NCBI GenBank assembly: GCA_021817185.1
Contig: JAKAVU010000124.1
Span: forward strand, 1 to 8,334
Source: a bacterium
Lineage (GTDB): Bacteria > Chloroflexota > Dormibacteria > UBA8260 > Bog-877
Length of the DNA: 8,334 nt
Direction: 5' to 3'
Each line of letters starts with the position of its first letter. Within the stretch, counting starts at the first letter, position 1. Positions 1-6,741 of the stretch are shown here, piece after piece. Position numbers and translations under genes: made by a program. The notes below the pieces were generated by a model, which saw only the letters and a list, made by a program, of their open reading frames with translations, searched no databases and was not told where the DNA came from.

Positions 1-16
1 TCCGATCGATAGTTAC

Positions 17-607
17 ATGGATCTGGGCGTCGAGGCCGCGGCCGAATTGGTGAATCGACTCACCCCCGGCTTCAGCCGCGGCAGGGAGCAGGTGGGCTCG
101 GGGGCCGCCGCCGTCCGAAGGCAGGCGGCTCAGGTGGCTGAGGCCGCGATCTGGGGTCGCTCTGGGGCTCTCTCCGACGCGGATGCCGAGGGGCTGTTCG
201 ATCTGGCGCGGCGGCTCAGAGAGGTCTTCGAGGCCGCCGCTTCCGGGGATCAGGACGAGGTCGCCCAGCGGGTCAACGGGCTGCTGCACGACTACCACGC
301 GGCTCCCCAGCTGGCTCGCCACGACGGGGAGCCCTGGCACCTGCACTTTCAGAGTCAGGAGAAGGAGGCGGGTCGAGCCGAGGCCCGAGGCGCCACCTGC
401 GCCACCGCCCTGGCGATCGTGGTGGGCACCGGCGGCCAGGCTCGCCTCGGGGTCTGCCATGCGGAGCGCTGCGACCGGGTCTTCGTGGACACCTCCCGCA
501 ACGGCTCCAAGCGGTTCTGCAGCCAGAGCTGCCTGAGCCGCCAGAAGGTGGCCGCCTTCAGGGCCCGCCACCCCGGCAAGCCCCACGAGCCGGCAGTGGA
601 GTTGTAG
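17..607 (+). CDS. CGNR zinc finger / ABATE-domain protein (putative transcriptional regulator)
   Basis: A 196-residue protein. The C-terminal part (about 140-185) is a CGNR-type zinc finger: C147-x4-C152, then DTSRNGSKRFCS, then C168-x3-C172, followed by a basic RQKVAAFRARH helix. The four presumed zinc ligands are present, but the eponymous C-G-N-R reads C-L-S-R. The N-terminal part (about 1-125) is Ala/Arg-rich and helical and fits the ABATE domain, whose ligand is unknown. Family members are regarded as putative stress- or ligand-responsive DNA-binding regulators; the target here is unknown. The start is uncertain: only 16 bases precede the ATG, none resembles a Shine-Dalgarno site, and the frame stays open to the window edge, so the protein may begin further left. 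It converges on the NrfD gene, ending 45 bp from it. Confidence 0.8.
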   Translation: MDLGVEAAAELVNRLTPGFSRGREQVGSGAAAVRRQAAQVAEAAIWGRSGALSDADAEGLFDLARRLREVFEAAASGDQDEVAQRVNGLLHDYHAAPQLARHDGEPWHLHFQSQEKEAGRAEARGATCATALAIVVGTGGQARLGVCHAERCDRVFVDTSRNGSKRFCSQSCLSRQKVAAFRARHPGKPHEPAVEL

Positions 608-652
608 GGGCTAACACCCGCTGCGGAGGTCCCCGGCCCGGCCGGGCCGGGT
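608..652. terminator. GC palindrome between convergent genes, possible bidirectional terminator
   Basis: The 45-bp gap between the CGNR gene stop and the NrfD gene stop contains a perfect 20-bp palindrome at 632-651, made only of G and C. It could form an 8-bp stem with a 4-base GGCC loop on either transcript. There is no T tract on either side, so it is not a classical intrinsic terminator. In GC-rich bacteria such U-less hairpins are often proposed to terminate or stabilise transcripts; that function is inferred here. Confidence 0.45.
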
Positions 653-1525
653 TCAGCTCTGGCTCTCCACCAGGTAGCGCGGATCCTCCGCGGATTGGAA
701 CCCGGCCTGGTAGATCGACTGCCTGAGCGCGGCCGACCCGGCCAGGGTCAGCGCCGAGCCGATCACGGCCGCTCTCCGGCTGCGCCGGCCCCAGGTCACG
801 ACCAACGCCGAACCCGCCAGGGAGCTGAAGCGCTGCCACCGGTTGAGAGTCCCTGCCCGGCCCTCCCGATACGGCCTGGCGAGGTCGCCGAGCTTCCGCT
901 CCATCGCCAGCCCCGCCCCCTGCTCCAGCACGGTGCCCCATCCGACCATGCGTCGGCCGGCCTGGGCGTCGCCGACCGGGCTGGTGACGCAAACGGCAGC
1001 ACCCGCGGAGGCGAGGGAGCTGCCCGCGAACACGAACGGCAGGAGGTGCCGGGCTCCCCGCCAGATGGGGTTGGCGGTGTTACCGATCAGAACCGCGGTG
1101 TACGTGGAGAGGATGGGGCCGAGCACCCCGGCCGCGGTGTCGGCACCCGTCACCGCGAACCCGGGAAGCCCCAGCTGCTCAGCCACCTCTCCGGCGCCGA
1201 GGGCGGATCCCAGCCCCACCAGCGTCCAGCTACCGACGCTCATTGGGGAGGTGGGGCGGAAGACCCGCAGCATGTTCAGGAATCGCTCGGGCCGGCCCAG
1301 GTCGGAGATCAGCAGGATCGGGCTCACCAGGCTCCCGAGCAGCGCCATCCGGCGGGCCCGTCTTGCCAGCCGAGCCTGCCCCGAGCGTCGGGCGGCCATG
1401 GCCGTGGCGGCCAGCGCGCCGGTCGCGCCGCCCACGAAGAAGTACCAGGGCACCTCGATGGTCCAGGCCGGTCGCTTCACGATCGGCAGTCCGTAGTAGG
1501 AGCGGGGCTGGACGGGTGGCACCAT
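653..1525 (-). CDS. nrfD: NrfD-like membrane subunit of formate dehydrogenase
   Basis: A 290-residue polytopic membrane protein of the NrfD/PsrC polysulfide-reductase family. These subunits anchor molybdoenzyme complexes and exchange electrons with menaquinone or another quinone without haem. Hydrophobic segments lie near 22-45, 60-75, 96-112, 126-148, 160-180 and 245-277. The family signature SDLGRPERFLNMLRVF, followed by SPMSVGSW, is at 74-100. The N-terminus (SYYGLPIVKRPAWTIEVPWY) is typical of anchors that follow a four-cluster ferredoxin subunit. Start choice: the ATG at 1525 has GGAG six bases upstream. A GTG at 1558 would overlap the beta-subunit stop as GTGA and add 11 residues, but has no Shine-Dalgarno site. 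An even longer GTG frame, to 1630, runs inside the beta-subunit gene and is unlikely. It is the last gene of the operon and replaces the cytochrome b556 gamma subunit found in E. coli Fdh-N. Confidence 0.87.
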   Translation of the reverse strand: MVPPVQPRSYYGLPIVKRPAWTIEVPWYFFVGGATGALAATAMAARRSGQARLARRARRMALLGSLVSPILLISDLGRPERFLNMLRVFRPTSPMSVGSWTLVGLGSALGAGEVAEQLGLPGFAVTGADTAAGVLGPILSTYTAVLIGNTANPIWRGARHLLPFVFAGSSLASAGAAVCVTSPVGDAQAGRRMVGWGTVLEQGAGLAMERKLGDLARPYREGRAGTLNRWQRFSSLAGSALVVTWGRRSRRAAVIGSALTLAGSAALRQSIYQAGFQSAEDPRYLVESQS

Positions 1526-1554
1526 GGCCCGCTCCGCGCTCTGCGATCCCGGGC

Positions 1555-2382
1555 TCACCGCCGTTGCCGCCGCAGGGAGCCCACGACCCCGGCCAGGATC
1601 AGCATCGACGCCGCCGAAGCCATCCCCCACATGGCCGCGAGCTCGGATCGCCGGTAGGTGGGGGCCGGGGGCAGCCCGTAGACCTCGGGCTTGTCGAGGA
1701 GCAGGAAGAACGCCCCGAACCCGCCGACCCCGTCAGAGCCGTCGGCCCCGTAGAGCTGGGCTTGCTCGTGGCCGGGCTCCTGGCGGACCTGCTCCAACCG
1801 TGTTCGGGCGCGCTCGCGGAGCTCGTCGAGCGGGCCGAACTGAATCGACTCGGTGGGGCAGGCCCTGGCGCAGGCCGGCGTCTCGCCGACCTTGAGACGG
1901 TCGTAGCAGAGGGTGCACTTGAAAGCCCTGCCGTCGTCCTGACGCCGCTCGATGACCCCAAAGGGGCACGCCGATACGCAGTAGCCGCAGCCGTTGCAGA
2001 TGTCCTCCTGAACCACCACGGTTCCGAACTCGCTGCGGAAGATCGCGCCGGTTGGGCAGACCTCCAGGCAGGCAGCGCGGGTGCAGTGCTTGCACACGTC
2101 CGAGCTCATCAGCCACTGCAGGCCGCCGCCCTGGTCGGGGTGGTGCCGCTCCACGAAGGCCACGTGGCGCCAGCTGTTGGCCCCGAGGCGAAGGGTGTTG
2201 TCGTACGAGTTGCCCGACCACGCGGGGTCGCGGTCAGGCACCCCGTTCCACTCCTTGCAGGCGACCTCACAGGCCTTGCAGCCGATGCAGATGGAACTGT
2301 CGGTGAAGAAGCCCATCCGGGTCCCCCCCGCCTGCCACACGGGCAGTGGGACGGCCGCCTGGCGCGGGCTGGCCGCGGTCAC
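1555..2382 (-). CDS. fdhB: Formate dehydrogenase beta subunit, four [4Fe-4S] ferredoxin-like with C-terminal membrane helix
   Basis: A 275-residue electron-transfer subunit related to FdnH/HybA/DmsB. Sixteen cysteines form four clusters: C32/C35/C38/C42 (CIGCKACEVAC), C97/C100/C105/C109 (CKHCTRAACLEVCP), C129/C132/C135/C139 (CNGCGYCVSACP) and C156/C159/C171/C175 (CTLCY...CARACP). A hydrophobic stretch at about 251-270 followed by RRQRR looks like a single C-terminal transmembrane helix, as in FdnH, with a basic end likely on the cytoplasmic side. It should carry electrons from the FdhA cluster to the NrfD subunit. The GTG at 2382 overlaps the fdhA stop by four bases (GTGA) and has AGGTGG about six bases upstream, so translational coupling is likely. 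An internal ATG at 2316 (MGFFTDSSICIGC) is the alternative start and is where many homologues begin. No Tat or Sec signal is seen. Confidence 0.92.
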   Translation of the reverse strand: MTAASPRQAAVPLPVWQAGGTRMGFFTDSSICIGCKACEVACKEWNGVPDRDPAWSGNSYDNTLRLGANSWRHVAFVERHHPDQGGGLQWLMSSDVCKHCTRAACLEVCPTGAIFRSEFGTVVVQEDICNGCGYCVSACPFGVIERRQDDGRAFKCTLCYDRLKVGETPACARACPTESIQFGPLDELRERARTRLEQVRQEPGHEQAQLYGADGSDGVGGFGAFFLLLDKPEVYGLPPAPTYRRSELAAMWGMASAASMLILAGVVGSLRRQRR

Positions 2383-5300
2383 TCGAACCCACCTCGCGGG
2401 CGGCGCCCGGGCCGGATGTCACAGGTGGCCGCCTTGACCTCCTGGATGTGCACGTTCGGGTCCAGCACCAGCGGGAAGAGGTCGTTGGCGGAGTCTCCCC
2501 GGACCAAGCCTCGACTTCCCCAGTGGTAGGGCAGTCCTACCTGGTGGATCCAGCGATCTCCGACCCGCAACGCTGTCATCCGGGGGGTGATGAGCACCCG
2601 GGCCTCGATCGACGCCCGCATGGTGACGATGGTGGCCCACCCGCCGGGTCGCAGCCCGCGGGCCTCGGCCAGCTCGGGGCTCACCTCGCAGAACATCTCC
2701 GGCTGCAGCTGGCTCAGCCGCGACAGGAACCGGCTCATGCCGCCGGCGGTGTGGTGCTCCGTGAGCCGGTAGGTGGTCATCACGAACGGATACTCCTCGC
2801 TCCCGGGCTCGCCCGGGAACGGGTGGTAGGGGTTGTCGGGGCGCCGGAAGCGCTGCCGGGCCGGGTTGCGCTCCTGCTCGTATAGCGCGTTGCGCACCGG
2901 CGACTCGTGGGGCTCGTAGTGCGTGGGCAGGGGGCCGTCGACAACCCCGCTGGGAGCAAACAGCCAGCCCCGGCCGTCGGCCTGCATGATGAACGGCCGG
3001 TCACCGGCCAGCGAGTTCTCCGCCACCGCTCCCGCCGGGGGGACGTAGTCGGGCCGCCGATCCGCCGGGAAGTCGGGGGTATCGGGCCCGACCCAGCGGG
3101 CCTCCTGCTCACTCCACTCGACGTAGCGCTTGCGCTCCGACCAGGGTCGCCCGGCGGGGTCCGCGGAGGCGCGGTTGTAGAGGATTCGCCGGTTCATCGG
3201 CCATGCCCAGCCCCAATCCAGCGCCACCCAGTTCTGTTCCCAGTGGGGCCGGCGCTGGGCGGTGCGGTTGATGCCGCCTGCGAAGGCGCCCGCGTAGATC
3301 CAGCACCCACAGGTGGTGGATCCGTCGCCCTGAATCGCCCCCAGGCCCGGAAGCGGCTTCTGATCGCCAGACCAGCCGCTGATCTCCCGCAGGACCGCCT
3401 CGGGATCTGGATCCTGGGACTCGAGGAGCGGATAGTCCCAACTCAAGTCGATGATGGGCCGGTCGTCGAGCTCGGGGGCCGCGGCCAGCTTCTCCCGGAT
3501 CTTGCGCCCCAGCCAGTAGGCGAACCAGAGCTCCGACCGGCAGTCCCCGCGGGGCTCGACCGCCTGCTCATGCCACTGCAGCAGGCGCTGGGTGTTGGTG
3601 AAGGAGCCGGCCTTCTCGGTATGGGCCGCTGCCGGGAGGAAGAAGACCTCGGTGCCGATGTCCTCGGGACGGACCTCCCCAGAGGCGACCTCGGGCGAGT
3701 CGTACCAGAAGCTGGCGGTCTCGATCTCATAGAGATCGCGCACCACCAACCAGTCCAGGTTGCGCAGGCCCTGGCGGTGCAGGCTGCCGTGCGCCGAGCC
3801 CACCGCCGGGTTCTCCCCGAGCACGAAGAAGCCCTTCACCCAACCATCCACCATCCCCAGGGTGCTCTGGTAGGTGGAGTGGTCCCCAGTCAGCCGGTGC
3901 AGGTAGTCGAAGCCGTACTGGTTGCCGGCGGTGGCGGCCTGGCCCCAGTAGGCCTTCAAGAGCGAGACGAGATAGCTGCGCAGGTTGCCCCAGTAGCCGC
4001 CGGCGTCGCCGCCGTTGAGACGGCAGAACTCGTCCAGATCGGTGGGATCGTCGACCTTGGGCACCGGCAGATACCCCGGCAGGACGTCGAAGAGGGTCGC
4101 GATGTCAGTCGCCCCCTGGATGTTGGCGTGTCCCCGCAGGGCCAGGATGCCACCGCCGGGGCGGCCCATGTTGCCGAGCAAAAGCTGCAGGATGGCGGCG
4201 GTCCTGATGAACTGGGCGCCGGTGGTGTGCTGCGTCCACCCGACCGCGTAAACGAAGGCGGTGGTGCGCTCGGGGCCGGAGCGGTCGCAGATCGTCTCCG
4301 CCAACTTGAGAAACTGATCCCGGGGGACTCCACACACCGACTCCACCATCTCCGGGGTGTAGCGCGAGAAGTGGCGGCGCAGGAGCTGGAACACGCACCT
4401 CGGGTGTTCCAGGGATGGGTCCTCATCCGAGACCCGGCCGACCACCGCCTGGTCAGCTTGCCTGGCTTGAGGGACTCCCCGCTGGCCCGCCGAGGCGTGG
4501 ACGACGCCATCCTGGTACTGCCAGGTGGAGTTGTCGTAGCTGCGGGTTTCGGGATCCCAGCCGGAGAAGAAGCCGTCCAGATCCTCGGTGTCCACGAAGC
4601 GCTCGTCGATGAGGGTCGCGGCATTGGTGTAGCTGCGCACGTAATCGCGGAAGTAGCGCTCGTTTTCGAGCACGTAGTGGATCAGGCCGCCGAGGAAGGC
4701 GATGTCGCTGCCCGCCCGAAGCGGGATGTGCTGGTCAGCCAGCGCGCTGGTGCGGGTGAACCGAGGGTCGACGTGGATCAGCTTGCCGCCCTTCAGCTTC
4801 GACTCCACCACCCACTGGAAGGCGACCGGGTGGCACTCGGCCATGTTCGAGCCCATGACCACGATGCAGTCGGAGTTCTGGAGATCCCCGGGGAAGGTGG
4901 TGGCGCCGCCCCTACCGAAGCTGGTTCCCAGACCGGGAACTGTGGCCGAGTGTCATATTCGGGCCTGATTTTCGACCTGGACGACGCCCAGGCCGACCAT
5001 CAGCTTGCGCCACAGGTAGTTCTCCTCGTTGTCGATGGTGGCGCCGCCCAGGCTGGCGATGCCCATGGTGCGCCGCAGCGGGCGGCCCTGAGCGTCGCTG
5101 CGCTCGAAGGTCGCCCGCCGGGTGGCGATGACCCGGTCCGCGATCATCTCCATCGCTTGGTCCAGCTCCAGCTCCTCCCAGGCGCTGCCGTGCGGCCGAC
5201 GGTACTTCACCTTCAATTCCCGCAGCGGGCTGTTGACCAGCTCCTTGCTGGCCGACCCCTTGGGGCACAGCCGCCCCCGCGAGAGCGGGCTGCCGGGATC

Positions 5301-5522
5301 CCCCTCGATCTGGGTGACCTGCTCGTCCTTGACGTACACCAACTGGCCACATCCCACGGCGCAGTAGGGGCAGATCGACGGCACCACGCGATCCGCCAGA
5401 GCGGTTCTGGGGGCGATTGCCCTGGTCTTGGCCGACGCCGCGGCACGCCCGAGGCCGAGCGGATCCCCCTCCGCCAGCTGTCGCACCACCGGCCACATGG
5501 GAAGGCGCTTGCTGATCGACAT
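2379..5522 (-). CDS. fdhA: Selenocysteine-containing formate dehydrogenase alpha (catalytic) subunit
   Basis: A 1047-residue protein if the in-frame TGA at 4955-4953 is read as selenocysteine (residue 190); E. coli FdnG is of similar length, with Sec196. It oxidises formate to CO2 (reversible in some relatives) at a Mo- or W-bis-MGD centre. Visible in order: the N-terminal [4Fe-4S] motif C51-x2-C54-x3-C58 (CPYCAVGCG) with C86 (CPKG); Sec190-His191 in NQARI-U-HSATVPGLG; HVDPRFTRTSA cofactor-binding segment; HPRCVFQLLRRHFSRYTPEMVE; TQHTTGAQFIRT; LRGHANIQGATD, whose arginine (about 463) matches the substrate-binding arginine of FdnG/FdhF; WAWPMNRRILYNRASADPAG; and a C-terminal molybdopterin dinucleotide-binding domain (about 911-1047). 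The ATG at 5522 has GGAGG four bases upstream. There is no twin-arginine signal, so a cytoplasmic active site is inferred. Without recoding, the gene appears as a 189-residue fragment plus an ORF starting at 4862. First gene of the operon. Confidence 0.93.
4924..4940 (-). promoter_or_regulatory. Bacterial SECIS element (apical hairpin) in fdhA mRNA
   Basis: Twelve bases after the UGA the minus-strand RNA reads GUUCCC-GGUCU-GGGAAC: a perfect 6-bp stem closing a five-base GGUCU loop. The E. coli fdhF SECIS has the same GGUCU in its apical loop at nearly the same distance from its UGA. The hairpin lies within codons VPGLGT, so it is coding as well. A lower stem is weak: GCC (4947-4945) could pair with GGU further 3' across an asymmetric internal loop. 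The bulged U of the E. coli stem is not evident. The binding partner would be SelB, which is not in this window. Confidence 0.85.
4953..4955 (-). other. In-frame UGA recoded as selenocysteine (Sec190 of FdhA)
   Basis: On the minus strand the frame reads CAG GCC CGA ATA TGA CAC TCG GCC. The residues before it (NEENYLWRKLMVGLGVVQVENQARI) and after it (HSATVPGLGTSFGRGGATT...) are the two sides of the FdnG-family active site, where a Sec or Cys is followed by His. No other stop interrupts 5522-2379. This is recoding, not a pseudogene: the frame is kept on both sides and the hairpin expected for recoding follows. Confidence 0.93.
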
Positions 5523-5525
5523 ACG

Positions 5526-5531
5526 GCCTCC
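5526..5531 (-). promoter_or_regulatory. Ribosome binding site of fdhA
   Basis: The minus strand reads TTGGAGG-CCGT-ATG, a strong GGAGG Shine-Dalgarno core four bases before the ATG at 5522. It decides the fdhA start, because the same frame stays open for another 199 codons upstream into the HMG-CoA lyase gene. That upstream extension looks like shadow sequence. Confidence 0.7.
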
Positions 5532-5558
5532 AAGTCGCTCGACCCGACCCTGGCGTAC

Positions 5559-5564
5559 AGGATA
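5559..5564 (-). promoter_or_regulatory. Possible -10 box for the fdh operon
   Basis: TATCCT on the minus strand, 36 bases before the fdhA start codon, is the only reasonable TAnnnT hexamer close to the gene. It would give a 5' UTR of roughly 30 bases containing the GGAGG site. No clear TTGACA-like -35 lies about 17 bases upstream, so this is a weak prediction. Confidence 0.25.
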
Positions 5565-5674
5565 CCGCTGCGTGGGGATCCCGTTGGGCCATCTCCGCCT
5601 CCCCGGAGCCTTCACTTGCTGTCCTTGCCGGTCCGAATGTCCTCGGTGGCATTCGCAGGTGGGAGGAAGATCGC

Positions 5675-5737
5675 ATGAGCGGCCGCGGCTCGAGGACTCG
5701 ACGCGCCGGCTCCCCGGCATGCGGCACGGCCACTTAG
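5675..5737 (+). CDS. Candidate 20-codon upstream ORF / leader peptide before the HMG-CoA lyase gene
   Basis: An ATG at 5675 preceded by a strong Shine-Dalgarno sequence (GGGAGGA at 5661-5667, seven bases away) opens a 20-codon frame. The peptide is rich in Arg, Ser and Gly (begins MSGRGSRTRR), and the frame ends in TAG at 5735-5737, 11 bases before the HMG-CoA lyase ATG. The ribosome site is the best on this strand in the intergenic region. It could be a leader peptide coupled to the downstream gene, or chance. The peptide resembles no family I recognise. Confidence 0.25.
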   Translation: MSGRGSRTRRAGSPACGTAT

Positions 5738-5740
5738 ACT
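5735..5740 (+). promoter_or_regulatory. Possible -10 box for a leaderless HMG-CoA lyase transcript
   Basis: TAGACT fits the TAnnnT -10 pattern and ends eight bases before the ATG at 5749, so transcription would start at or next to the A of the start codon. The HMG-CoA lyase gene has no Shine-Dalgarno site, which agrees with a leaderless message. No convincing -35 is seen. The T-A-G of this box is also the stop of the small upstream ORF. Confidence 0.3.
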
Positions 5741-5748
5741 GGCCCGGA

Positions 5749-6693
5749 ATGGATCCCTCCGCCGGGCACACCCAGATGCTGTTCTTCACCGAGGTCGGAC
5801 CGCGCGACGGCCTCCAGAACCTCGACCGGGAGCTTTCCACCGGGTCCAAGCTGGAGCTGGTCGGACGGCTGCTGGATGCCGGGGTGGACCAGGTCGAGGC
5901 GGCCTCGTTCGTGTCGCCCCGATGGGTTCCCAAGATGGCGGACGCCGAGGATCTCATCACTCGCTTGGTGGCGACCCGGGGGCACGCGGTCATGGCCCGG
6001 GTTAGGGTTTTGGTGCCCAACGCCAGGGGGCTGGAGCGCGCCCTCAGCGCCGGTGCCCGCCGCGTGGTGGCCAACCTCGGGGTCACTGACAGCTTCAACC
6101 AGCGCAACCTGAATCGCACGGTGGAGCAGACCCTGGCTGAGCTGGCCGAGATGGCGTCAGCGGCGCAGGCCGCCCACTGCCGGTTCGACGTCGGCCTCAG
6201 CGTCGCCTTCGGGTGCCCGTTCGAGGGCAGGGTGGGGGAGGATAGGGTGGTGGACCTGGCCGACCGCTGTCAGGAGTTGGGCGCGGACGAGATCGGGATC
6301 GCCGACACCATCGGGGTCGCGGATCCGCGCCAGGTCGGCTCCCTGATCGAGAACCTGCTGCGCTCGGGGATCCCCACCGAGCAGCTCTCGCTTCACTTCC
6401 ACGACACCCGTGCGATGGGCCTCGCCAACGCGCTGGCCGCCTATGAGCTGGGGGTCAGGCGCTTCGAGGGGTCGGTGGGCGGGATCGGCGGGTGTCCGTT
6501 TGCGCCGCGCGCCACCGGCAACGTGTGCAGCGAAGATCTGCTCCACATGCTGACCCGGGTCGGGGCGACCTCGCCCATAGACCTTGAGGCGCTCTGCGAG
6601 ACCGCCTCGTTCCTGGAGACGATCCTGGGGACTACGCTGCCGGGCCGACTCTATCGGGCGGGGATCTGGACCGGCAACCCGACCCCTTCCTGA
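5749..6693 (+). CDS. Hydroxymethylglutaryl-CoA lyase
   Basis: A 314-residue TIM-barrel enzyme of the HMGL-like/DRE-TIM metallolyase family, of usual length. It cleaves HMG-CoA to acetyl-CoA and acetoacetate, the last step of leucine degradation. Conserved features: EVGPRDGLQN (15-24) with catalytic R19 and metal-ligand D20; VEAASFVSPRWVPKMAD (49-65); the HFHDT metal site (H216, H218); and the mobile loop GGIGGCPFAPRATGN (244-258) with catalytic C249. This pattern matches HMG-CoA lyase better than isopropylmalate or homocitrate synthase. The start at 5749 is chosen because homology begins at once (LFFTEVGPRDG); ATG 5776 is possible. The frame is open upstream to 5428, but that part overlaps fdhA on the other strand and has no family resemblance. 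The gene is divergent from fdhA and convergent with the MFS gene, so it is apparently monocistronic. Neighbouring leucine-degradation genes are not seen. The gene is named mvaB or hmgL in some genomes. Confidence 0.9.
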   Translation: MDPSAGHTQMLFFTEVGPRDGLQNLDRELSTGSKLELVGRLLDAGVDQVEAASFVSPRWVPKMADAEDLITRLVATRGHAVMARVRVLVPNARGLERALSAGARRVVANLGVTDSFNQRNLNRTVEQTLAELAEMASAAQAAHCRFDVGLSVAFGCPFEGRVGEDRVVDLADRCQELGADEIGIADTIGVADPRQVGSLIENLLRSGIPTEQLSLHFHDTRAMGLANALAAYELGVRRFEGSVGGIGGCPFAPRATGNVCSEDLLHMLTRVGATSPIDLEALCETASFLETILGTTLPGRLYRAGIWTGNPTPS

Positions 6694-6738
6694 GGGCCGA
6701 ACCTAACCGGCGGCACCTTCGGGCTGGAGCCGGCCCTC
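6692..6738. terminator. Inverted repeat between convergent genes, possible bidirectional terminator
   Basis: GAGGGCCG at 6692-6699, overlapping the HMG-CoA lyase stop, is exactly complementary in inverted order to CGGCCCTC at 6731-6738, just before the MFS transporter stop codon. The 31-base interval can form smaller GC pairings. There is no T tract. The position, filling a 48-bp convergent gap, is the main argument for a terminator role. Confidence 0.35.
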
Positions 6739-6741
6739 GGG

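Noticed and set aside
1243..2529. Plus-strand open frame of 428 codons covering the NrfD and beta-subunit genes
   Set aside because: It is a shadow of the minus-strand operon and has no coherent domain; the minus strand shows 16 cluster cysteines and the NrfD signature.
4953..4955. TGA as a nonsense mutation making fdhA a pseudogene
   Set aside because: The TGA sits exactly at the conserved Sec position next to His, frame and homology continue without a break, and a GGUCU-loop hairpin follows at the right distance.
2907..5678. A 923-codon open frame on the plus strand, antisense to almost all of fdhA
   Set aside because: It is the expected shadow of a high-GC3 gene on the opposite strand. 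Its composition is low-complexity Gly/Ala/Val/Arg with no recognisable domain, and the minus-strand reading has clear FdnG homology.
5428..5748. A 107-codon N-terminal extension of the HMG-CoA lyase frame
   Set aside because: It overlaps the start of fdhA on the other strand, has no family resemblance, and would give an enzyme far longer than its homologues.
5523..5748. tRNA-Sec (selC) or another small RNA gene in the fdhA/HMG-CoA lyase gap
   Set aside because: No long acceptor stem, T-loop GTTCRA motif or CCA end could be found on either strand; the gap is explained by divergent promoters and possibly a small ORF.
5523..6119. A 199-codon N-terminal extension of fdhA
   Set aside because: It is antisense to the conserved HMG-CoA lyase gene, is Ser/Arg-rich shadow sequence, and the ATG at 5522 has a strong GGAGG site.
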